Shown here: in pieces, positions 1 through 5,975 of the stretch
Position numbering within the stretch: position 1 is the first letter of the stretch
How the letters are laid out: each line of letters starts with the position of its first letter
Origin: VFZS01 sp964353255
GTDB lineage: Bacteria; Acidobacteriota; Terriglobia; Bryobacterales; Bryobacteraceae
Reading direction: 5' to 3'
DNA: 12,738 bases
Assembly (NCBI GenBank): GCA_964353255.1
Contig: CAYGVJ010000151.1
Location: 1-12,738 of the forward strand
Notes under the pieces: model-generated
The model's database searches: none
Told to the model about the DNA's origin: nothing
The model's input: only the letters and a program-made list of their open reading frames with translations
Program-made: the position numbers and the translations under genes

Positions 1-1322
1 ACGTCCACCATGCAGGTCTCCTCGTCCATGACCACCATGCCGCCGGAGCCCATCATGGAGCCGGCTTCGGTGAGGGTCTCGAAGTCCACGGGCAAGTCGA
101 TCAGCTCGCTCGGAATGCACCCCCCGGAAGGCCCTCCGGTCTGCACGGCTTTGAACTTCTTGTCGCCCTGGATGCCTCCCCCCACGTCGTAGATGATCTC
201 GCGGAGCGTGATCCCCATGGGCACCTCGACCAGGCCGGTGTTGTTGATCTTCCCGACCAGCGAGAAGACCTTGGTGCCTTTGCTCCTTTCGGTTCCGATC
301 GAGGCAAACCACGGGCCGCCCCGCAGAATGATGGGCGGGACGTTGGCCCAGGTCTCGACGTTGTTCAGACAGGTCGGTTTGCCCCACAGTCCCTTTTCCG
401 CCATGCGGGGCGGCCGGGCGCGCGGTTCCCCCAGCCGGCCTTCCACCGCCGCCACCAGCGCCGTCGCCTCTCCGCAGACGAAGGCGCCGGCCCCCCGCGA
501 CACCGAGATGTCGAAGTCGAATCCGCTGCCCAGGATGTCTTCCCCCAGTAGGCCGTATTCGCGCGCCTGTTGGAGCGCAATCTGGAGCCGCTGCACCGCC
601 AAGGGGTACTCGTTCCGGATATACACCACGCCCCAGCGGGCGCCGATCGCGCGGGCGCCGATTGCCATTCCCTCAATCACCGAATGCGGATCCGATTCCA
701 CGATGCTGCGATCCATGAAGGCGCCCGGGTCCCCTTCGTCGCCGTTGCAGATGACGTACTTGGGCTCTCCCGACGCCACCCGGGTGGCCTCCCACTTGGC
801 TGCCGTCGGGAAACCCGCGCCGCCTCTTCCGCGCAGCTCCGAGATCTTGACCTCCTGCATGATTTCCGCCGGGGTCATCTCGCTGAGCGCTTTGGCCAGG
901 GCCGCGTATCCGTCGCGGGCGACGTATTCCTCGATCTTCTCCGGGTCGATCAGCCCACGGTTGCGCAGCGCGATGAGCACCTGCCGGGAGAAGAACGGGA
1001 TGTCCATCATCCTGGGAACCGGCGCGCGCGTCTCCGGGGGTATGTACATCAGCTTCTGGACCGGCCGGCCCTTCAAGAAGTGCTCTTCCACCAGGTGGGG
1101 AATATCCTTGGGGCTGAGCTGCTGGTAGAAGATTCCGTCCGGTTGAACGACCATCAGAGGCCCTGCGCCGCAGAAGCCGTTGCATCCGGTGGTGACGACC
1201 TGAACCTCCTCGTCCAGCCCGCGCTTTCCGATCTCCTTGACGAGGGCGTCCCGGAACTCCAGCGAACGATTGGCCACGCAGCCCGTGCCCGCGCAAACCA
1301 TCAAGTGAATTCGATACGGCAT
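1..1322 (-). CDS. hndC: NuoF-like NAD(P)H-oxidising subunit of a multimeric hydrogenase (HndC/HydB type), C-terminus cut by window edge
   Basis: Flavoprotein subunit that exchanges electrons between NAD(P)H, FMN and Fe-S clusters; cytoplasmic. About 440 codons are visible from the ATG at 1322 and the frame is open to the left edge. Residues 1-120 form a thioredoxin-like [2Fe-2S] domain with C10, C15, C47 and C51, an extension found in HydB/HndC but not in plain complex I NuoF. The NuoF core follows: the nucleotide-binding GRGGAGFP near residue 165, an FMN-site segment NGDEGDPGAF near 191-200, GAGAFVCGEATAL near 280, and a typical end region GSGGMVVMDEETCMVD at the edge. The C-terminal CGKC-type [4Fe-4S] motif and any added ferredoxin domain lie outside. 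The start is supported by GGAGGAG at 1329-1335, 6 nt upstream, and by a 34-nt gap after hndB. The order NuoE, [2Fe-2S], NuoF matches hndABC of Desulfovibrio fructosovorans, so a catalytic [FeFe] hydrogenase (HndD/HydA) probably follows off the left edge. Confidence 0.95.
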   Translation of the reverse strand, partial: MPYRIHLMVCAGTGCVANRSLEFRDALVKEIGKRGLDEEVQVVTTGCNGFCGAGPLMVVQPDGIFYQQLSPKDIPHLVEEHFLKGRPVQKLMYIPPETRAPVPRMMDIPFFSRQVLIALRNRGLIDPEKIEEYVARDGYAALAKALSEMTPAEIMQEVKISELRGRGGAGFPTAAKWEATRVASGEPKYVICNGDEGDPGAFMDRSIVESDPHSVIEGMAIGARAIGARWGVVYIRNEYPLAVQRLQIALQQAREYGLLGEDILGSGFDFDISVSRGAGAFVCGEATALVAAVEGRLGEPRARPPRMAEKGLWGKPTCLNNVETWANVPPIILRGGPWFASIGTERSKGTKVFSLVGKINNTGLVEVPMGITLREIIYDVGGGIQGDKKFKAVQTGGPSGGCIPSELIDLPVDFETLTEAGSMMGSGGMVVMDEETCMVD

Positions 1323-1356
1323 GTGGGTCTCCTCCAGGTTTCTCCGCTGGCGATGA

Positions 1357-1740
1357 TCAACCGGTCCGTTCGCTTCCTATCGCCAGCGCATACTGTTCCG
1401 CGATCTTGCCCCCCACCACGTGCTCCGTGAAGATCGTCTTGATGCTGGCCTCGGTCAGGTCCACGTACTTCACCGGCGCTTCGCCCGCCACCTCGACCGT
1501 GGCCATGGGCTCGCGACTGCACAGGCCGGCGCAACCGGAGGTGCTCACCATCACGTCCCGCAGGTCTCTCTGCTCGACTTCCCGCAAGGCCGCCTCGACG
1601 ATCTTGCGAGCGCCCGCCGCAATGCCGCAAGTGCCCATGTGAATCGTCACCCGGACCCGCGCCGCGCCGTCCCGCAGCGAAGTGGCTTTCCGGGCCTTTT
1701 CTCTGAGCTCCGCCAGCTCCTCCAACTTAAGCTTTGGCAT
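1357..1740 (-). CDS. hndB: Thioredoxin-like [2Fe-2S] ferredoxin subunit, HndB type
   Basis: A 127-residue small electron-transfer subunit that normally sits between the NuoE-like and NuoF-like subunits of NADP-reducing or bifurcating hydrogenases. The N-terminal 25 residues are charged and helical. The Trx-like [2Fe-2S] domain follows, with a GMGTCGIAAGA-type element (here MGTCGIAAGA, around residues 35-44) and SGCAGLCSREP (around 68-78). Only three cysteines are visible. The first cysteine of the usual CxxxxC pair is absent, which as I recall is usual for HndB proteins and is not a defect peculiar to this copy. The start ATG at 1740 has AGGAGGAG just upstream and overlaps the end of the NuoE-like gene by 14 nt, suggesting translational coupling. 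Family assignment is firm; the exact role in the complex is less well established. Confidence 0.9.
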   Translation of the reverse strand: MPKLKLEELAELREKARKATSLRDGAARVRVTIHMGTCGIAAGARKIVEAALREVEQRDLRDVMVSTSGCAGLCSREPMATVEVAGEAPVKYVDLTEASIKTIFTEHVVGGKIAEQYALAIGSERTG

Positions 1741-2209
1741 CTCGGGCTCCTCCTTTGGGTGAATATTGCCGGATGATCTGGTCTACTTTGGGCAGCGTAA
1801 CCTTGCCGAACAGGTCCGGACCCACCGTGACCACCGGCGCCAGCCCGCAGCAGCCCAGGCAGCGCACCTCCTCCAGGCCGAAATTCAGGTCCGGGGTGGT
1901 CTGCCCGAGTTTGATCTTGAGCTGCCGCGCGAACTTCTCCAGGATCTTCACCGCGCCCCTGACGTGGCAGGCGGTGCCCGTGCAAATCGCCACGGGGTGC
2001 TTGCCTTTGGGCTTCAGGCTGAAGGCGCGGTAGAAGGTGGCCAGGCTGTAGGCCCGGCTCAGTGGCACGCCGAGCGTCCGCGAAAGATGCACCAGGACGT
2101 CCTCCGGCAGATAGGTGAATTCCTGCTGGACATCCTGGAGCATCGCAATGAGCGCGCTCTTCTGCGCCCCATGTTCCCGGATTATCTTTTCGACCGTGGC
2201 CAATTCCAT
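1727..2209 (-). CDS. hndA: NuoE-like [2Fe-2S] subunit (HndA/HydC type)
   Basis: A 160-residue thioredoxin-like [2Fe-2S] protein, the 24-kDa-type partner of the NuoF-like flavoprotein. The four ligands are C76 and C81 (CTGTAC) plus C117 and C121 (CLGCC), the standard NuoE spacing. The N-terminal helical part contains the family element YLPEDVLVHLSRTLGVPLSR (residues 33-52) and an ATFYRAFSLKPKGK stretch just before the first cysteines. Length is normal for the family. The ATG at 2209 is preceded by AAAGGAGGAG. The gene lies 21 nt after the GHKL ATPase gene and its 3' end overlaps hndB. Together with hndB and hndC it makes a complete diaphorase module for reversible NAD(P)H/ferredoxin-linked hydrogen metabolism. 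A complex I origin is unlikely, since no other nuo genes are present. Confidence 0.95.
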   Translation of the reverse strand: MELATVEKIIREHGAQKSALIAMLQDVQQEFTYLPEDVLVHLSRTLGVPLSRAYSLATFYRAFSLKPKGKHPVAICTGTACHVRGAVKILEKFARQLKIKLGQTTPDLNFGLEEVRCLGCCGLAPVVTVGPDLFGKVTLPKVDQIIRQYSPKGGARDAKA

Positions 2210-2230
2210 CTGTGTCTCCTCCTTTTCCGT

Positions 2231-2773
2231 TCACCCCCGAGCGTATTCCCTGACCCGCTCCAGGCTTCTCCTGACCGCCGCTATCCCCGCAGGCGAGCTG
2301 AGCGGGAGGCCTCCGAGCTGAGCCGCGGTTTCCCTGGCGCTGAAGGAGACCTCCGAACCGTCCCGCTGGTGCAAGTAGCTGAAGTCAACTTCCGGATGCC
2401 CGATAACCAGGCTGAGCAGCGTGCCCGCCACATCTCCGAAGGGTTGCCGGTCGATGTGGCTGAGCTGGAAAACCGCGGTGACCTTGGCGCCAGCGCCGGG
2501 ACGGGATTCAACCCTGAGTTCGCCGCCGGCGCGCCTGGCAGCCTGCTCCAACAGCGGCAAGCCCAGCCCCACCCGCCGGGTGGTTCGCGTAGTGAAGAAC
2601 GGTTCGGTGGCCTGCTGGAGCGCGGCCGGGTCCATCCCGCGGCCGTTGTCGGCAATCTCCAGGGTGAGCCGGTCCTCCTGGCGGCCCTCATGAATGCAGA
2701 TCGAGACGCGTGTGGCTCCCGCGGCGAGCGAGTTTTCTGCGATGTCGAGAATGTGCAGGGAAAGGTCTTCCAT
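2231..2773 (-). CDS. GHKL-fold ATPase, histidine-kinase-like catalytic domain without phosphoacceptor domain
   Basis: A 180-residue protein made almost entirely of a histidine kinase/HSP90-type ATP-binding domain. Visible motifs are an N-box (DIAENSLAAGA, residues 10-20, with E13 and N14), a G1 box (DNGRGMD, 42-48), a phenylalanine segment EPFFTT (57-62) and a G2 box (VGLGLPL, 68-74). There is no HisKA dimerisation domain, no phosphoacceptor histidine motif, no sensor domain and no membrane segment. The C-terminal 70 residues after about 110 are not a domain I recognise. It lies 7 nt after the PHP gene with only a weak ribosome binding site, so it is probably translationally coupled. Such stand-alone ATPases recur beside HydABC-type hydrogenase genes in anaerobes, as I recall. 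The likely role is regulatory, acting on an unknown partner; the substrate cannot be read from sequence. Confidence 0.85.
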   Translation of the reverse strand: MEDLSLHILDIAENSLAAGATRVSICIHEGRQEDRLTLEIADNGRGMDPAALQQATEPFFTTRTTRRVGLGLPLLEQAARRAGGELRVESRPGAGAKVTAVFQLSHIDRQPFGDVAGTLLSLVIGHPEVDFSYLHQRDGSEVSFSARETAAQLGGLPLSSPAGIAAVRRSLERVREYARG

Positions 2774-2780
2774 ACCCTAG

Positions 2781-3569
2781 TCACCCGATCGCCCGTTTTC
2801 GCCTTCCCGCGTCGGACCGCTCGGCCGCGGCCAAGGAAAGCTGCCGGCCCCCCTCGCCGCGGAAGGCTTTCTTGATTTCCGCGGTGGTCGGCTCGCGCAG
2901 CCGGAAGAAAGTCGAGGCTGTGCCGACCTCCTCCAGGGTGTGGGCGTCCGAGCCGCGGAGGAAAGTCCGGCCGGCGCATTGAGGGAACCGGCGCCGGAAT
3001 TCCTCGGGAGTCGTGTTCGCGGACAACTCCACCGCGTCCAGGGGCAACTGCTCGGGGATGAAGCCCAGTTGTCCCAGGATGCCGAAGGCCGGGCGGTCGG
3101 CGTGCGCCGCGATGGCCAGACCGCCTAGCGCGTGGATGCTCTCCACGACCCGCTCCAGCGAGAGTTCCGCGGCCCCGGCCAGGAGCCGCGTGTTGAACCC
3201 CACCACGTCGTGGTCCGCGCTGACCACCACCTGAAGCCCGAAGGCCTCCGGGTCATTCTCCCCGGGCAGGTGCTGGTAGACGAGCTCCTGCAACTGCTGC
3301 GCCTCCTCGACGCGGTCGAACAGGGCCAGCACGTGAACCTCTTCCTGGGTGGTCACTTCCAGGCCGGCCAGGACCGTCAGGTTTCTCCTTTCGGCGGCGT
3401 TCACCACCGCCAGCGCGTTCTCCGCAGAGTTGTGGTCCGCGACGCCAATCACGTCCAGCCCTCTCTGGACGGCCTTCGCCACAATCGCGCGGGGCCCCAT
3501 GCTCAGGTCGGCGCACGGCGACAGACACGTGTGCACGTGCAGGTCGGCCTTGAACCGCCCCAGCCTCAC
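2781..3569 (-). CDS. PHP-domain metal-dependent phosphoesterase-like protein
   Basis: A 262-residue PHP (polymerase and histidinol phosphatase) domain protein. Metal-binding motifs in order are DLHVHT (9-14), DHNS (45-48), GLEVTTQEEVHVL (69-81, with E71 and H79), AAHADRP (154-160) and GSDAHTLEEVG (206-216, with D208 and H210). This is the complete set expected of a trinuclear-metal phosphoesterase related to YciV/TrpH, so the protein is probably catalytic. The substrate is unknown. I place the start at the GTG (3569), which overlaps the TGA of the preceding DRTGG gene as GTGA and sits just before the conserved RFKADLHVHT. A longer reading frame exists upstream but would overlap almost the whole DRTGG domain and encodes low-complexity, shadow-like sequence. 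Its place inside a hydrogenase/Hdr operon suggests a regulatory or nucleotide-signal-hydrolysing role (inference). Confidence 0.88.
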   Translation of the reverse strand: MRLGRFKADLHVHTCLSPCADLSMGPRAIVAKAVQRGLDVIGVADHNSAENALAVVNAAERRNLTVLAGLEVTTQEEVHVLALFDRVEEAQQLQELVYQHLPGENDPEAFGLQVVVSADHDVVGFNTRLLAGAAELSLERVVESIHALGGLAIAAHADRPAFGILGQLGFIPEQLPLDAVELSANTTPEEFRRRFPQCAGRTFLRGSDAHTLEEVGTASTFFRLREPTTAEIKKAFRGEGGRQLSLAAAERSDAGRRKRAIG

Positions 3570-3910
3570 GCCGCCCCCCGGATTCCCAGCCGGTACAGCT
3601 CGCCGATCAGCGCGAAGGCCGGCAGCCGGCTGCTGAGCACCGGCACCCCTTCTCGGTGCGCTGCGGCCAATGTTTCCGCCTCCGGCTGCCGGCCGTTGAC
3701 CAGGATCACGGCGGCCAGATCCTTCATGCTGGCCACCGCGATGATGTTGTGGTGGGTCTGCAAGGTCACCCACGCGTCGCCCGCGCGCCCGTGCGCGAGC
3801 ACATCGCTCAACAGATCGCTGGCATACCCCCCGGTGATCTCCCGGGCCAGGCTTCCGCCTTCCGTCAGTACCTCCAGGCCGAGCTTTTCAGCAACTTCCC
3901 CGACCGTCAT
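3566..3910 (-). CDS. DRTGG-domain protein, copy 1 (after the hydrogenase-like gene)
   Basis: A 114-residue single-domain protein of the DRTGG family. The signature region is REITGGYASDLLSDVLA (around residues 23-39), where ITGG matches the TGG part of the name-giving motif. A valine-rich alternating strand/helix pattern and a conserved GVPVLSSRLPAFALIGELY segment near the C-terminus follow. The domain is also found in phosphotransacetylase-like (Pta) and CBS-containing proteins, where its role is thought to be regulatory or ligand-binding. The ATG at 3910 overlaps the stop of the hydrogenase-like gene (ATGA), and its own stop overlaps the GTG of the PHP gene, so all three are probably translationally coupled. 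It is clearly related to the second DRTGG protein at 5622-5975. No catalytic residues can be assigned. Confidence 0.88.
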   Translation of the reverse strand: MTVGEVAEKLGLEVLTEGGSLAREITGGYASDLLSDVLAHGRAGDAWVTLQTHHNIIAVASMKDLAAVILVNGRQPEAETLAAAHREGVPVLSSRLPAFALIGELYRLGIRGAA

Positions 3911-5181
3911 ACCCTCTGTTCCCTCGCTTCTCTCGCCGTCAGCACCGGGCAGTCCTCAAAGGCGGCGCGCTCCAGGACCACGTCTTCGGCGAAGCTCAGA
4001 CACGTGGGTGCGCCGCAGGCGCCGCAATTGATCTGCGGCAGCGTTTCGTAAGTTTCCTGGATGCGATTCCTCTTATCGATGGCCTTGGCAATGTCCTGGT
4101 CCAGCGGCGGGAAAGGCCTGGAAGGGATCTTGCCCGGCAGGGAGAAATAACCGCTGCGGTAGAGCTGGCGGACCTTCTCCGGATCCTGGCAGGGCTGGCT
4201 CCCGAACCGGGCGACCAGGTTCAAGATGGCGCTCCGGGTTACGTACGGGTCGCCCACCGTGAGGGAGCCGCAGGAACATCCCTGGGCGCAGGCGTGGCAC
4301 TCCACATATTGGATGTCCCCCAGTTTGCCCTCCTCGATTTCGTCCAGAATTCTCTCCACATTGCCGAGCCCGCCCACCGCCAGGCCGCTTTCCGCGCGCA
4401 GCGACCAGACCTGCCCGCCCAACAGCGGCCAGCCCAGGCCCATGCCCGTCACCGGCTTTTCGCCCTCCGGCGGATCGTTGTTGAGGTCGCTGACGGCCGA
4501 AAGCAGAGGGTGGTAAATGTCGGATATTCCGATTGCGCCGTCCAAGTGCGAGCCTCTTTTCCGGGGAGGGTACTTGATGGCCACCATCTTCGCCGGGCAG
4601 GGCGTCAGATATATCACTCCGATTTCGTCCTGCCGCAGACCCAGTTCCTTCATTTTTGTCTGTCTTACTTCGCGCGCCGCGATCTCCATGGGAGAATCGA
4701 GGGGAATGAGCAGGTCGATGAGATTGGGGTAGCGCGCTTGAATCAGCCGGACGATGGTGGGACAAAAGGGGGACAGCAGCGGCAGCGGCCCCCGATAGCC
4801 GGTCAGATACTCGTCGATGGCGATGCTGACGGCCTCGCTGGCGCGGGCCAGGTCGCAAGCGTCATCGAAGCCGATTCTTCTCACCGCCGAGATGACGGTG
4901 CGGGGAAGAACGTCCTTACGGAACTGCCCGTAGATTACGGGGGAGAGAAGCGCGACCGTGTACTTGAACCGGGAGAAGTCCACGAACGAGCTGGTTCGGG
5001 GAACGATGGCGTTGTGGGCGCACGCCCGGGCGCACTCGCCGCAGTCGATGCAGCGATCTTCCAGGATCTCGGCCTTGCCGCGCCGCACCCGGATCGCCTC
5101 CGTCGGGCAGGCCTTCATGCAGGCCATCCGGCCAACGCAGCGCTGCGACACGATCTGGACGGAGTGAAAATACTCTTCCAT
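3907..5181 (-). CDS. [FeFe]-hydrogenase-like iron-sulfur protein with degenerate active-site motifs, probable sensor or electron carrier
   Basis: A 424-residue cytoplasmic protein with three parts. (1) An N-terminal bacterial-type ferredoxin domain: the first cluster motif is C15, R18, C21, C25 (Arg replaces the second Cys); the second is complete (C44, C47, C50, C54). (2) A [FeFe]-hydrogenase large-subunit-like domain, about residues 70-350. The three H-cluster motifs are altered: L1 reads LSPFCPTI (136-143; catalytic enzymes have TSCCPxW), L2 reads TPCPAKM (193-199), and L3 reads ECHACAQGCSCGS (294-306). By alignment the four [4Fe-4S] ligands are kept (C140, C195, C298, C302), but the proton-transfer Cys is Phe139, the L3 Met is His296 and the GGG is gone. 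(3) A C-terminal four-Cys FeS domain (C386, C389, C394, C411; spacing CxxCx4Cx16C). Hydrogenase activity is unlikely. It starts 1 nt after the RsbT-like gene. Genes of this type are often annotated as ferredoxin hydrogenase, which would mislead here. Confidence 0.88.
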   Translation of the reverse strand: MEEYFHSVQIVSQRCVGRMACMKACPTEAIRVRRGKAEILEDRCIDCGECARACAHNAIVPRTSSFVDFSRFKYTVALLSPVIYGQFRKDVLPRTVISAVRRIGFDDACDLARASEAVSIAIDEYLTGYRGPLPLLSPFCPTIVRLIQARYPNLIDLLIPLDSPMEIAAREVRQTKMKELGLRQDEIGVIYLTPCPAKMVAIKYPPRKRGSHLDGAIGISDIYHPLLSAVSDLNNDPPEGEKPVTGMGLGWPLLGGQVWSLRAESGLAVGGLGNVERILDEIEEGKLGDIQYVECHACAQGCSCGSLTVGDPYVTRSAILNLVARFGSQPCQDPEKVRQLYRSGYFSLPGKIPSRPFPPLDQDIAKAIDKRNRIQETYETLPQINCGACGAPTCLSFAEDVVLERAAFEDCPVLTAREAREQRV

Positions 5182-5182
5182 G

Positions 5183-5611
5183 CTAGAGCCGAATCAGTAG
5201 GTCCACAGTCGTGCCCATGCCCACCACCGAGTTGATCCTGAGCTCATCCGCGTTCTTCTTGATGTTCGGCAGGCCCATGCCGGCCCCGAATCCCATCTCC
5301 CGAATGTCGTCGGAGGCGGTGGAATAGCCCTCCTGCATAGCCAGCTCCAGGTCCGGGATCCCGGCGCCTTCGTCCTCCACCCGGATCCGGATGTCTTGGG
5401 GAGTGACCCGCAGCTCCATGGTTCCCTGGCGTGCGTACAGCACCACGTTCATCTCGGCTTCATAACAAGCGATCGCCGCCCGGCGGATCAGGGGCGGCTG
5501 GATCCCGATGTCTCTCAGAATTCCCTTTATCCGGCTGGAGGCTTTGCCAGCGTTAAGAAAATCCCCTCCCTGAATGCTGAAGCGCTGGGAGAAGAGGGGG
5601 TTGCTTGGCAT
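5183..5611 (-). CDS. RsbT/SpoIIAB-like anti-sigma-type serine kinase ATPase
   Basis: A 142-residue GHKL ATPase of the anti-sigma-factor/serine-kinase branch. Motifs: N-box EAEMNVVLYA (51-60, with E53 and N55), G1 VEDEGAGIPDLELAM (78-92), GYST (95-98) and a glycine-rich lid GFGAGMGLPNIKK (107-119). The PDLELAM..GYST combination resembles RsbT more than RsbW. In the stressosome and partner-switching systems such kinases phosphorylate a STAS-domain partner or control a phosphatase. No STAS, PP2C or sigma factor gene is present in the window, so the partner is encoded elsewhere or the protein has another target. The start ATG at 5611 lies 10 nt after the upstream DRTGG gene with only a weak ribosome binding site (CAGG). 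The gene is followed after 1 nt by the hydrogenase-like protein, suggesting that the two act together (inference). Confidence 0.88.
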   Translation of the reverse strand: MPSNPLFSQRFSIQGGDFLNAGKASSRIKGILRDIGIQPPLIRRAAIACYEAEMNVVLYARQGTMELRVTPQDIRIRVEDEGAGIPDLELAMQEGYSTASDDIREMGFGAGMGLPNIKKNADELRINSVVGMGTTVDLLIRL

Positions 5612-5621
5612 CCTGCGAGCT

Positions 5622-5975
5622 CTACTCCAACTGGCTGCCCCCGGGCAGACCGTTGGCGTACAGTCTGCCGCACGATTCGTACATGGGAAGATTCGTTGAC
5701 AGCAGGACGATTCCCTTCTCGTTAGCCAGCTCGATGGACTCCTTGTCGGGCAGCTTTCCGCGCACGTAGACCATGGCCCGCACTTCCGCGACCTCGGCCG
5801 TGCGCACCGCCTGCACGTTGGTCAGGCCGGTCAGCAGCAGCGCATCGGGCTTGATGAAGGCCAGCACGTCGCTCATCAGATCCGCGCCGCAGCCCACCCC
5901 GATTTCCTCGTCCAGCTTGTCATGGCCGGCGATCACCCGACAATTCAAAATCTCCCGTACCGTCCCGAGCTTCAT
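5622..5975 (-). CDS. DRTGG-domain protein, copy 2 (after short hdrA)
   Basis: A 117-residue single DRTGG-domain protein. The ATG at 5975 overlaps the TGA of the hdrA-like gene (TGATG), which fixes the start at MKLGTVREIL; a reading frame that continues further upstream lies inside hdrA and is discarded. The signature region reads EEIGVGCGADLMSDVLAFIKPDALLLTGL (about 22-50), so the TGG of the name-giving motif is changed to GVGCG while ADLMSDVLAF is kept. The C-terminal part (KGIVLLSTNLPMYESCGRLY) matches the corresponding part of the copy at 3566-3910. This domain occurs beside hydrogenase genes in several anaerobes, as I recall, but its ligand is not known there. I infer a small-molecule or protein-binding regulatory role for the adjoining ATPase and hydrogenase-like protein. 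Confidence 0.88.
   Translation of the reverse strand: MKLGTVREILNCRVIAGHDKLDEEIGVGCGADLMSDVLAFIKPDALLLTGLTNVQAVRTAEVAEVRAMVYVRGKLPDKESIELANEKGIVLLSTNLPMYESCGRLYANGLPGGSQLE

Noticed and set aside
193..1128. Long plus-strand open frame (311 codons) opposite hndC
   Set aside because: It lies antisense to a gene with unmistakable NuoF motifs; the protein is rich in Ser/Pro/Arg without domain pattern, typical of a GC-rich shadow frame.
1766..2875. Plus-strand open frame of 369 codons opposite the NuoE-like and GHKL ATPase genes
   Set aside because: Composition is Arg/Gln/Pro-rich with no motifs, and it spans two real genes and their junction on the other strand.
3570..3773. Upstream extension of the PHP protein
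   Set aside because: It would overlap the DRTGG gene in another frame; the GTGA overlap at 3566-3569 next to the conserved DLHVHT gives a better start.
3907..5181. Calling the hydrogenase-like gene a catalytic [FeFe] hydrogenase
   Set aside because: L1 and L3 motif residues needed for proton transfer and the diiron site are changed, so the name would overstate its function.
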